This document shows positions 1-7,595 of a stretch of 34,929 nt of DNA, piece by piece. A program made the translations under genes and the position numbers. Location: the NCBI GenBank assembly GCA_030432775.1, contig JAUILO010000001.1:1-34929 (forward strand), read 5' to 3'. The notes under the pieces are model-generated. The model was not told where the DNA came from. It ran no database searches and was given only the letters and a program-made list of their open reading frames with translations. Each line of letters begins with the position of its first letter. Position 1 is the first letter of the stretch. This stretch comes from Alphaproteobacteria bacterium (GTDB lineage Bacteria; Pseudomonadota; Alphaproteobacteria; Micavibrionales; Micavibrionaceae).

Positions 1-2377
1 CATCACGTAGCAAACGCACATGTGCGCCGCGTTTTACGCTACCGATTGTAACAATACAACCGGCAATGTTACCGACTTTGGTAATGCGGAAGACTTCACG
101 GATTTGCGCCTGACCAAGGTATTCTTCGCGCTTGGTTGGAGCAAGAAGACCGCTTAGGATGCTCTTTGCATCATCAATGACGTTATAAATAATGTTGTAG
201 TAACGAATATCGATATTCTCTTTTTCGGCAAGTTCGCGTGCCTGAACATTTGCACGGACGTTGAAACCAACAACCATCGCATTGGAGGCTTTGGCAAGTG
301 TAATATCGGATTCAGTAATACCGCCAACACCTGTGTGCAGTATTGTAATGCGTACGCCTTCGTTTTCTTCTTCGATTTTACGCAAAGAACCAACAAGTGC
401 TTCAACAGAGCCATGAACATCGGCCTTGATCAATACAGCCATTGTTTGTTTTTCGGCTTCTTTTGATGCAGCCAGACGTTGTTCGAAACTACCCAGAGTT
501 TTGCTAAGGTGTAGAGCTTCGGTGTCTCGTTTTTTGCGCTGTCTGTATTCGGCAATCTCACGCGCTTTGGAATCATTATCAACGACCACCATACGGTCAC
601 CTGATTCAGGCGTGCCGGTCAGACCAAGTACTTCAACAGGCTGTCCTGGGATCGCTTCATCGATAGGTTTTCCATGATCGTTCAAAATAGCACGAACGCG
701 GCCTGATTCTGCGCCCATAACAAATACATCACCAATATGTAATGTGCCGCTTTGGATCAGAACACTGGCAACATTACCGCGGCCTTGTTCAAGGCGGGCT
801 TCGATAACTGTACCCATGGCTTGCTTGTCCGGATTTGCTTTAAGCTCAAGCATTTCGGCAAGCAATAGAATAGCTTCTTCAAGCTTATCAAGATTTGTTT
901 TTTGTTTTGCTGAGAGTTCAATACATTGAACGTCACCACCCATATCTTCGATCACTACTTCGTATTGCAATAAATCCTGCTTTACTTTTTGTGGGTCGGC
1001 ATCAGGCAGATCAATCTTGTTAATCGCAATAATAATCGGAACATCTGCCGCTTTGGCGTGGTTAATAGCCTCAATTGTTTGCGGCATAATGCTATCATTT
1101 GCTGAAACAACAACAACAACAATATCCGTTACCACAGCGCCGCGCGCACGCATTTCTGTGAAGGCCGCGTGACCTGGGGTATCAAGGAATGTGATTTTTT
1201 GTTTGCTTGGTAATGTCACCTGATATGCGCCGATATGCTGCGTAATACCGCCAGCTTCGCCGGCAACAACATCTGTCTGGCGCAAGGCATCAAGAAGGGA
1301 TGTTTTACCATGGTCAACGTGACCCATAATAGTCACAACCGGAGGGCGCGGCAGCAATGATTTTTCATCATCTTCAGGGCCTTCAATGCCAACTTCGACG
1401 TCGGCATCGGTCACACGTTTGATTGTATGGCCAAATTCTTCAACCAGTAACTCGGCTGTATCAGCATCGATAAGCTGGTTAATAGTTGCCATCACACCCA
1501 TAGTCATGAGTGATTTGACAACCTCTGCGCCCGGCTCGGCCATTCTGTTGGCAAGCTCTTGCACTGTAATCATCTCTGGGACAACAACATCACGTTTGAC
1601 TTTAGTCGGTAAGTCTTGTTGTTGCTGTGCCGCCATACGTGCTTTTTCACGGGCGCGTTTCTGTGCTGCCATAGACGGACCACGGTCGCGCGCGTAATCT
1701 TCGTTCAAAACCTGTGTAACGGTAAGTTTGCCCGAACGTCTGCGTGGCTCTGATGTGGATTTTGTCGGACGTTTCTGACTTTGTTTTTTAAGCTTGTCTC
1801 TGTAGCTTTCAGAATTCTCGTCATCAGAATCCGTGTCGGCTATTTTGCGGGTTTTGATATCATTATCAATTTTCTGAAGCTTGCTTTGTGCAAGAGTTTG
1901 TTGCTCAAGCTGTTGACGCTCTTCTTCTTCAATACGTTGAAGCTCTTCGAGCTCTTTCTGACGTGCTTCATCAGCGCTTAGTGTCGCTTTATCTGCCGCT
2001 TTTGTAAGGTTGTTTTTCTTTGCCTCAAGTGCTTCGGCTTCTTTTTTAGCTTGCGCCTGAGCTTCGGCTTCTTGTAAGGCACGAATGCGCGCAACTCTCT
2101 CGCTTTGTGAGAGATCATTGGCACTTCCGCCGGAAGATGATGTCTGAGCTGCATCGGATGAGATATTATCGTTATCGTCAGTCTGAGAAGGTCTTCTTCT
2201 TCTGCTAACTTCCACTTTTACGGCTGATGTGCCGCGTCCTCTTGAAGAAGAACTCGAAGATGGTGCCGCGTCGCCACTTGGAGCTTTCAAGCTCAAAGTG
2301 CCGCCTAGGCTGAGAGTGCTTTTACTCTTGCCGTCTTCCTTGCTGGTTTCTTTTTCTTTGTCTTTTGCGTTGCTCAT
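1..2377 (-). CDS. infB: Translation initiation factor IF-2 (3' end cut by window edge)
   Basis: GTPase that places initiator tRNA on the 30S subunit and promotes 50S joining. 792 codons are visible, and the gene continues past the left edge. The ATG start follows the nusA stop by 77 bases. The first ~340 residues are a low-complexity, charged N-terminal region rich in Ala, Glu, Lys and Gln, as is usual for alphaproteobacterial IF-2. The G domain follows: GHVDHGKT at about residues 352-359 (G1), DTPGH near 400 (G3), NKID near 449 (G4) and SAK near 484 (G5). Domain II and part of domain III follow. It is the third gene of rimP-nusA-infB. The small ylxR (DUF448) gene often found between nusA and infB is absent, since 77 bases cannot hold it. 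The identification is secure. Confidence 0.97.
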   Translation of the reverse strand, partial: MSNAKDKEKETSKEDGKSKSTLSLGGTLSLKAPSGDAAPSSSSSSRGRGTSAVKVEVSRRRRPSQTDDNDNISSDAAQTSSSGGSANDLSQSERVARIRALQEAEAQAQAKKEAEALEAKKNNLTKAADKATLSADEARQKELEELQRIEEEERQQLEQQTLAQSKLQKIDNDIKTRKIADTDSDDENSESYRDKLKKQSQKRPTKSTSEPRRRSGKLTVTQVLNEDYARDRGPSMAAQKRAREKARMAAQQQQDLPTKVKRDVVVPEMITVQELANRMAEPGAEVVKSLMTMGVMATINQLIDADTAELLVEEFGHTIKRVTDADVEVGIEGPEDDEKSLLPRPPVVTIMGHVDHGKTSLLDALRQTDVVAGEAGGITQHIGAYQVTLPSKQKITFLDTPGHAAFTEMRARGAVVTDIVVVVVSANDSIMPQTIEAINHAKAADVPIIIAINKIDLPDADPQKVKQDLLQYEVVIEDMGGDVQCIELSAKQKTNLDKLEEAILLLAEMLELKANPDKQAMGTVIEARLEQGRGNVASVLIQSGTLHIGDVFVMGAESGRVRAILNDHGKPIDEAIPGQPVEVLGLTGTPESGDRMVVVDNDSKAREIAEYRQRKKRDTEALHLSKTLGSFEQRLAASKEAEKQTMAVLIKADVHGSVEALVGSLRKIEEENEGVRITILHTGVGGITESDITLAKASNAMVVGFNVRANVQARELAEKENIDIRYYNIIYNVIDDAKSILSGLLAPTKREEYLGQAQIREVFRITKVGNIAGCIVTIGSVKRGAHVRLLRD

Positions 2378-2454
2378 ACTCTGATTTTATATCCTGTTTG
2401 TACGTATAAAGCCATAAGCCATTATTAAATAACGCGAGGTTACATAACATAGGC

Positions 2455-4065
2455 CTAGGCATTACCGGATGCTTCTTTCTGTTCGGCGACTACTTCTTCA
2501 GCTTCTACTGGCACTTCAGGTGCGGTTTCTGCTTCCGCAGTCGCTTCTGTTGTTTCTTCGTCTGCTGTTTCTTCGCCTGCTGTTTCTTCTTCGAACCAAT
2601 GCGCACGTGCGCGCATGATTAGCTTTTCTGCGTCACTCGGGATCATGAAGTCTTCACCGATAATCTCTACAAGCTCGTCTGTTGCCAGATCTGCAAGATC
2701 ATCACGTGTTTTCACATCATTTTCACCAAGTTTAACGATCATGTCAGGTGTTAGACCTTCGAATGTTACCAGATCATCCTGAATACCGAGTTCTTCTTGT
2801 TTTTCTTCAAGCATTTTGTTTTGTGCTTCGATCCAGTTCAAGGCACGTGTTTGAAGTTCAACAGAAATCTCTTGTTCGAAACCTTCGATTTCGTTCAATT
2901 CTTCTACAGGTGTTTCGGCAATCTCGTGGATGGTTGTGAAGCCTTCAGCCACAAGCAAGTGCGCGATAACATCATCAACATCAAGTCCCTGAATAAATAG
3001 AGTTGAGCGTTTTTTGAATTCTTCCGCTCTGCGTTCTGCTTCTTGCTCTTCTGTGATGATATCGATATCCCAGCCAGAAAGATTAGATGCCAGACGGACA
3101 TTTTGACCACGGCGACCAATTGCAAGGCTAAGCTGTTCTTCACCAACAACAACTTCCATGCGTTTGTTTTGCTCGTCAAGAACCACTTTTGTGATCTCGG
3201 CAGGGGCAAGTGCGTTGACTGTGAATGAGGCAACATCGTCAATCCATGGAACAATATCAATTTTCTCGCCGCCAAGTTCGTTGACCACAGCTTGAACACG
3301 GCTACCACGCATACCAACACAAGCACCAACAGGATCGATTGATGAATCGTTTGATGATACAGCGATTTTAGCGCGACTACCTGGGTCACGTGCAACGGCT
3401 TTAATCTCGATAATTCCGTCATAAATCTCTGGAACTTCCTGAACGAATAGCTTGGCCATAAATTCGGGTCTTGTTCTTGATAGGAAAATTTGTGGGCCGC
3501 GGGCTTCTCTGCGTACGTCATAAATATATGCTCTGATACGTGAGTTCGCAGCAATATGTTCGCGTGGAATAGTTTCATCACGTCGTAGAAGTGCTTCGGC
3601 CCGGCCGCCTAGATCAATTGTAGAATTGCCGTATTCAACTCGTTTGACTGAACCGTTGACCATTTCGCCAATGCGATCCTTGAATTCCTGATATTGACGC
3701 TCGCGCTCTGCTTCACGTACTTTTTGTACGATAACCTGTTTGGCTGTTTGTGCAGCGATACGTCCGAAATCAAGCGGAGGAAGTTCATCAATAATGAATT
3801 CGCCTGCTGTTACACCTTTTTGGTAGCGCTGTGCTTCTTCGACAGTTAGCTGACAAGCTTCGTCTTCGATTTCTTCAACAACTTCGCGGTAACGCTTTAA
3901 TGTAATATCGCCGGTTTTACGGTCAATATTTGTACGGATATCGTGATCATGGCCGTATTTTGAACGTCCAGCTTTCTGGATCGCTTCTTCCATGGCTTCA
4001 ATAACGATGTCACGGTCAATGTTTTTCTCTCGTGCGACTGCGTCAGCGACTTGTAACAATTCCAT
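2455..4065 (-). CDS. nusA: Transcription termination/antitermination factor NusA
   Basis: RNA polymerase accessory factor controlling pausing, intrinsic termination and antitermination. It has 536 residues, normal for alphaproteobacteria. The N-terminal RNAP-binding domain is followed by an S1 domain (about 133-200), KH domains carrying GACVGMRGSRV and LAIGRRGQNVRLAS, and two helix-hairpin-helix repeat units in the C-terminal third. The last ~45 residues form an acidic Glu/Thr/Ala tail, partly encoded by a 15-bp tandem repeat. The ATG is preceded by a good AAGGAAG ribosome binding site. The rimP stop lies 25 bases upstream, so the two genes are surely co-transcribed. NusA is known to autoregulate this operon in other bacteria, which makes the terminator-like hairpin ahead of rimP relevant. 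Confidence 0.97.
   Translation of the reverse strand: MELLQVADAVAREKNIDRDIVIEAMEEAIQKAGRSKYGHDHDIRTNIDRKTGDITLKRYREVVEEIEDEACQLTVEEAQRYQKGVTAGEFIIDELPPLDFGRIAAQTAKQVIVQKVREAERERQYQEFKDRIGEMVNGSVKRVEYGNSTIDLGGRAEALLRRDETIPREHIAANSRIRAYIYDVRREARGPQIFLSRTRPEFMAKLFVQEVPEIYDGIIEIKAVARDPGSRAKIAVSSNDSSIDPVGACVGMRGSRVQAVVNELGGEKIDIVPWIDDVASFTVNALAPAEITKVVLDEQNKRMEVVVGEEQLSLAIGRRGQNVRLASNLSGWDIDIITEEQEAERRAEEFKKRSTLFIQGLDVDDVIAHLLVAEGFTTIHEIAETPVEELNEIEGFEQEISVELQTRALNWIEAQNKMLEEKQEELGIQDDLVTFEGLTPDMIVKLGENDVKTRDDLADLATDELVEIIGEDFMIPSDAEKLIMRARAHWFEEETAGEETADEETTEATAEAETAPEVPVEAEEVVAEQKEASGNA
2551..2595. repeat. 15-bp tandem repeat in the nusA 3' end
   Basis: Two near-identical 15-base units (TGTTTCTTCGTCTGC and TGTTTCTTCGCCTGC on the plus strand) and a degenerate third lie in frame in nusA. 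On the coding strand they give A-(G/D)-E-E-T pentapeptides in the acidic tail. This looks like slipped-strand expansion of a disordered tail, so copy number may vary between strains. Confidence 0.7.
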
Positions 4066-4090
4066 GATATTTCTTCCTTAATCCTATATG

Positions 4091-4600
4091 TTAGTTAGTC
4101 TTTTTAACCCATTGTTTTGATTTTTCAATCAATTCTTCCGTCATTACGAGTTTCGCTTTTTGAATTGTCTCGTAATCAAACGTGTATTCTCCGTCTTCAA
4201 ACGTTAATGTGATCTTGTCATCAGCAGCATTGCTAATATAGCCACGAAAGCGTTTTTGTCCATCAATTGGTGGCGCGATTTCAATTTTAACTTCCATTCC
4301 ATTGTAATCGACGAAATCTTCGAAACGTACGAGAGGTCTATCAATGCCCGGAGAGCTGACTTCCAGTCTGTAGGCATTGGAGATAGGATCCTCAACATCA
4401 AGAATAGTTGAAATTTCGCGGCTGATCTTTACACATTGATCAACACCAAGATTACGGGTCTGCGGATCTTCAACAAGAATTTGCAGGATTGTCTCTTCAC
4501 CCGAGCTTGTGACTTTTACAGCAACCAATCTATGACCTTGCTGTGAAACAACCGGATCAACAATCTGCGCGATTTTCTGTTCTTGTATTGTTTGCTTCAT
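4091..4600 (-). CDS. rimP: Ribosome maturation factor RimP
   Basis: Cytoplasmic factor needed for 30S subunit maturation. It has 169 residues, with the expected N-terminal alpha/beta domain and C-terminal SH3-like domain. Typical family stretches are visible: the VEDP segment, then SREISTILDVEDPI and YRLEVSSPGIDRPL, which is the family hallmark. The ATG follows an AGAAG ribosome binding site. It is the first gene of rimP-nusA-infB. A terminator-like hairpin ends only about 30 bases upstream of the start, so the operon may be controlled by read-through. The identification is secure. Confidence 0.95.
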   Translation of the reverse strand: MKQTIQEQKIAQIVDPVVSQQGHRLVAVKVTSSGEETILQILVEDPQTRNLGVDQCVKISREISTILDVEDPISNAYRLEVSSPGIDRPLVRFEDFVDYNGMEVKIEIAPPIDGQKRFRGYISNAADDKITLTFEDGEYTFDYETIQKAKLVMTEELIEKSKQWVKKTN

Positions 4601-4630
4601 ATCTTCTTTTAATAATTTGCTTTAGGTAAC

Positions 4631-4657
4631 AAAAAAGGCGGGCCTTTTGAGCCCACC
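4631..4657 (-). terminator. Intrinsic terminator/possible attenuator in the rimP leader
   Basis: Read on the minus strand, GGTGGGC pairs with GCCCGCC (7 bp with one G-U) around a 7-base loop and is followed by six T. The hairpin lies between trmB and rimP, ending 30 bases before the rimP ATG. It could end the trmB transcript. Because a plausible promoter lies just upstream of it (4689-4717), it more likely sits inside the rimP leader as an attenuator. Confidence 0.75.
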
Positions 4658-4688
4658 CTATACAACCTGTATTGAGTATTTGATGCAG

Positions 4689-4717
4689 AAAGTAATACTC
4701 TGTCATTGAAAATGCAA
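4689..4717 (-). promoter_or_regulatory. Candidate promoter for rimP-nusA-infB
   Basis: On the minus strand TTGCAT is separated by 17 bases from TACTTT. Transcription would start near 4682 and produce a leader of about 80 bases that contains the 4631-4657 hairpin. The remainder of the trmB-rimP gap (4718-4903) is AT-rich, and I see no gene in it. Based only on hexamer match and position. Confidence 0.45.
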
Positions 4718-4903
4718 GCTTTTATTTGATTTATCGCATATTCGTTTCTTTTACTGAATATAAAGCGCGTAGCGCGTCACGCTTCATCTTGAACTCGTCA
4801 TGCCTATATCTATGGGGCATCTTGTATTAATGCCTGATGGCATTGTGAAGGGATAGTGAGTTTGTCATGATTATATAAGCTGATTCTTTATGATGCTGCG
4901 TAA

Positions 4904-5608
4904 TTAGCGGCGTTTGAAAATGAGATAGCTTTGCTTGCGGCCTGCCTGCGCGCCTTTTTCTTCATAGCGTGTCTTGATCCAGCCCTGTGGCGCTACGGCC
5001 CAGTCTTCGCGTGAACAAGCCGTCCACTCGAATTCAGGGTGGTTTACAGCATGAGTGAGCATCCATTCGGCAAGTCCGTCAACATCGGTCGTCATAATAA
5101 GTGTGGCGCCGCTTTTTAATATGCGGGCAAAACGATCGAGATTTTCCGTGCTGATAATACGGCGTTTGTGGTGGCGGGTTTTGTGCCAAGGGTCAGGGTT
5201 TAATACATATATACCATCAAGACTATCGCTCGCAATTGAATCGACCAGCTTGATCGCATCTTCCATCCAAACACGTATATTATCTGCCGGATCATTAGAT
5301 ATGTCCTTTAAAAACGCTGCCATGCCGTTAATGAAAGGTTCTGCGCCAATGAAACCGTTATGTGGCTGTTGTCTTGTGAGTTCGGCCAGATGTTCACCAT
5401 TGCCAAAGCCAATTTCCAGCCAGATTTCTTCCCGTTGTTTTTCAAACAGGGAAGATGGGATAATCGTGCCTTGCTGGGTTATATCTTCTTCGGGGATCTT
5501 GAGTTTTGGCAACAACGTATCAATCGCGGTTTGCCGCGCCGGAGATAATGGGCGTGCTTGTCTGCGACCGTAAAAGCGTCTTTTATCAGTAGGAACGTGT
5601 TTAGCCAA
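4904..5608 (-). CDS. trmB: tRNA (guanine-N7-)-methyltransferase TrmB
   Basis: Uses SAM to make m7G46 in the tRNA variable loop. It has 234 residues. The SAM-binding motif is EIGFGNGEH (about 65-73). The family signature appears as NPDPWHKTRHHKRR (about 137-150), close to the usual PDPWPKKRHHKRR. The start is TTG at 5608, inside the last codons of metK. The genes overlap by 8 bases, and AAGGA in the metK 3' end provides the ribosome binding site, so translation is probably coupled. Being directly downstream of the SAM synthetase gene fits its cofactor need. The order metK-trmB-rimP-nusA is common in Alphaproteobacteria. Confidence 0.94.
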   Translation of the reverse strand: MAKHVPTDKRRFYGRRQARPLSPARQTAIDTLLPKLKIPEEDITQQGTIIPSSLFEKQREEIWLEIGFGNGEHLAELTRQQPHNGFIGAEPFINGMAAFLKDISNDPADNIRVWMEDAIKLVDSIASDSLDGIYVLNPDPWHKTRHHKRRIISTENLDRFARILKSGATLIMTTDVDGLAEWMLTHAVNHPEFEWTACSREDWAVAPQGWIKTRYEEKGAQAGRKQSYLIFKRR

Positions 5609-6806
5609 TTTCCTTGCGTAATGCCTCTACAAGGTTAGTCTTTTCCCATGAGAACCCGCCATCGTTTTCCGGCGCGCGGCCAAAATGTCCATACGCAGCA
5701 GTGCGCGCATAAATTGGGCGTCTCAGTTTTAGATGGTCACGAATGCCACGCGGGCTAAAGTCCATTACTTTGTTCAATGCATCGATAATCACAGATTCAG
5801 GCACTGTACCTGTTCCGGCTGTATCAACAAAGATAGAAAGAGGTTTGCTCACGCCGATAGCGTAAGAAAGCTGTATTGTACAATTATCGGCATATCCGGC
5901 AGCAACAATATTTTTTGCTGCATAGCGCGCGGCATAAGCGGCGGAACGGTCAACTTTTGTTGAATCCTTGCCTGAAAATGCGCCGCCACCATGTGGGCAT
6001 GAACCGCCATATGTATCCACAATGATTTTGCGTCCGGTCAGACCGGCATCACCAACAGGGCCACCAATAACAAAGCGTCCGGTCGGGTTCACATAAAATT
6101 CATCCTCCGGACACATCCAGCCCTCCGGCAATACATCCAGGACAATCGGCCGAACCATTTCTTTGACGTCATCTTGAGAAAGACCTTCGGCGTGCTGTGT
6201 TGATACAACAATAGATGTTGCGCGCACAGGCCTCCCATCAATATATTCAAGAGATACTTGCGCCTTGGCATCAGGCTCAAGCTGCGAGAGTTTGCCACTG
6301 TGACGGGCTTCGGCTAGATCTTTCAAGATCTGGTGTGAGTATTGAATAGCCGCAGGCATTAAAACATCTGTTTCTTTACAGGCATAACCAAACATGATGC
6401 CCTGATCACCAGCACCTTCATCTTTATCGCCCGCAGAATCAACGCCTTGCGCAATATCGACAGATTGTTTGTGGACGCGAACATCAACTTCCAGTGTTTT
6501 CCAGTTAAAACCTTCCTGTGCGTAGCCGATCTCTTTGATTTTCTGACGTGCGGCTTCTTCCATTTTGGACGGCGTAATGCTGTCCGGTCCTCTGGTCTCA
6601 CCAAAAATGCCGAGATAGTTTGTTGTGGTGACGCATTCAACAGCAACACGGCTATCGGGTTCTTCGCTCATATAAAGATCAAGAATAGTATCAGAGACCT
6701 GATCACATATTTTATCTGGATGGCCTTCAGACACAGATTCACTTGTGAATTGGTAATTCTTCAAAGCGTTATCTTGCAGTGGTGTCGGTGCTGGCTGTGT
6801 GGACAT
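5601..6806 (-). CDS. metK: S-adenosylmethionine synthetase
   Basis: Makes SAM from methionine and ATP in the cytoplasm. The full-length protein has 401 residues. Motifs visible: GHPDK (28-32, ATP/methionine site), GAGDQG (131-136) and the phosphate loop GGGAFSGKD (273-281). The ATG is preceded by AAGGAACAGC. Upstream lies the Xre regulator with a 199-base gap, so metK may have its own promoter. I looked there for SAM riboswitch features and recognised none. A 12-base perfect palindrome (6925-6936) lies in that gap. Confidence 0.97.
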   Translation of the reverse strand: MSTQPAPTPLQDNALKNYQFTSESVSEGHPDKICDQVSDTILDLYMSEEPDSRVAVECVTTTNYLGIFGETRGPDSITPSKMEEAARQKIKEIGYAQEGFNWKTLEVDVRVHKQSVDIAQGVDSAGDKDEGAGDQGIMFGYACKETDVLMPAAIQYSHQILKDLAEARHSGKLSQLEPDAKAQVSLEYIDGRPVRATSIVVSTQHAEGLSQDDVKEMVRPIVLDVLPEGWMCPEDEFYVNPTGRFVIGGPVGDAGLTGRKIIVDTYGGSCPHGGGAFSGKDSTKVDRSAAYAARYAAKNIVAAGYADNCTIQLSYAIGVSKPLSIFVDTAGTGTVPESVIIDALNKVMDFSPRGIRDHLKLRRPIYARTAAYGHFGRAPENDGGFSWEKTNLVEALRKEIG

Positions 6807-6924
6807 AAGCGCTGTTCCTTGTCATCGTCTATCAATCAATTTGTATTTGTTTGCATGTACATGTTTTGAACGAACTATCTTCATAGCATGATGATGAAGA
6901 AAATCCAGAAGAATTCAGATGTTT

Positions 6925-6936
6925 TTACACGTGTAA
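6925..6936. promoter_or_regulatory. 12-bp perfect palindrome upstream of metK
   Basis: TTACACGTGTAA is a perfect palindrome between the Xre regulator gene and metK. A second, 10-base palindrome, CATGTACATG, lies at 6854-6863. Palindromes in a promoter gap can be operators, but nothing here shows what would bind. Confidence 0.35.
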
Positions 6937-7005
6937 TCGACTATGGGTATCATAATATATGAATCCCCTTTGCATAGTGTTTATTTGTTTTGCTGAAGAA
7001 AAAAA

Positions 7006-7443
7006 TTAGCTGTCAGTCAGATTTGCTGCCATTGATTTGATAATACTCAGTAATTCTTTACGCTTTTTGGGGTCTTCAACCGAGTAATATACGCGAACGA
7101 GGTCAAGCGTCTCTTTTTTAGACATGATATCGGTTTCGCCAGCATTATAAGAATCTTGATCGTTATCTGACAGGCCTGCTATGGCGGATTTGCTGTTGTT
7201 GAAGTCTTCGAAAAAGTAAGCGATCGTTGTTTTCAAAACAGCGCTTAAATCATATAGGCGACCAGCACTGATACGGTTTATACCGCGCTCGTATTTTTGA
7301 ACTTGCTGGAAGGTTACTCCAAGGGCTTCGGCCAGTTTTTCTTGTGTCATACCAACAAGAGTACGGCGCATGCGCAACCGTTTACCAACATGCACGTCAA
7401 TTGGAGAGGCCTTGCCTTTAGTTTTTGTTTCGGTTTTTGTCAT
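7006..7443 (-). CDS. Xre-family transcriptional regulator
   Basis: DNA-binding regulator of 145 residues. A Cro/CI-type helix-turn-helix covers about residues 18-75, with GKRLRMRRTLVGMTQEKLA, then GVTFQQVQKYERG as recognition region, then NRISAGRLYDLSAVL. The C-terminal part is short and polar with no ligand domain that I recognise. Closely similar proteins are conserved between lnt and metK in many Alphaproteobacteria, so the position is informative but the regulon is unknown. The ATG at 7443 is 152 bases from the lnt stop, and an inverted repeat there (7526-7544) may serve autoregulation. Confidence 0.9.
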   Translation of the reverse strand: MTKTETKTKGKASPIDVHVGKRLRMRRTLVGMTQEKLAEALGVTFQQVQKYERGINRISAGRLYDLSAVLKTTIAYFFEDFNNSKSAIAGLSDNDQDSYNAGETDIMSKKETLDLVRVYYSVEDPKKRKELLSIIKSMAANLTDS

Positions 7444-7525
7444 ACTTCATTTCACTAAGTTAAAATCCACCAAGATAGTTATGCAGTGCTATATGGTAAG
7501 TAGATTTGTTTAATATCAGAAGATT

Positions 7526-7554
7526 ACATATGCATGCAATATGTCTTTTGACAA
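7526..7554 (-). promoter_or_regulatory. Candidate promoter and operator of the Xre regulator
   Basis: ACATAT and ATATGT form a perfect 6-7-6 inverted repeat at 7526-7544. On the minus strand TTGTCA (7549-7554) is followed after 17 bases by ATATGT, whose complement is the repeat's left arm. The repeat would thus fill the region between -35 and -10, a classic place for a repressor. On the plus strand TTGACA-N16-TATAAA (7548-7575) overlaps it and points into the lnt 3' end. Confidence 0.4.
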
Positions 7555-7595
7555 CTAACCTATGGTATATATAAATGAATTAGGGGTATTTTTTT

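Noticed and set aside
2904..3581. 225-codon minus-strand frame
   Set aside because: A shifted frame wholly inside nusA, whose own frame gives a complete recognised protein.
5055..5573. 172-codon plus-strand frame
   Set aside because: Antisense shadow of trmB with no family features.
6807..7005. SAM riboswitch upstream of metK
   Set aside because: I found no pattern of known SAM classes by eye; only palindromes were seen.
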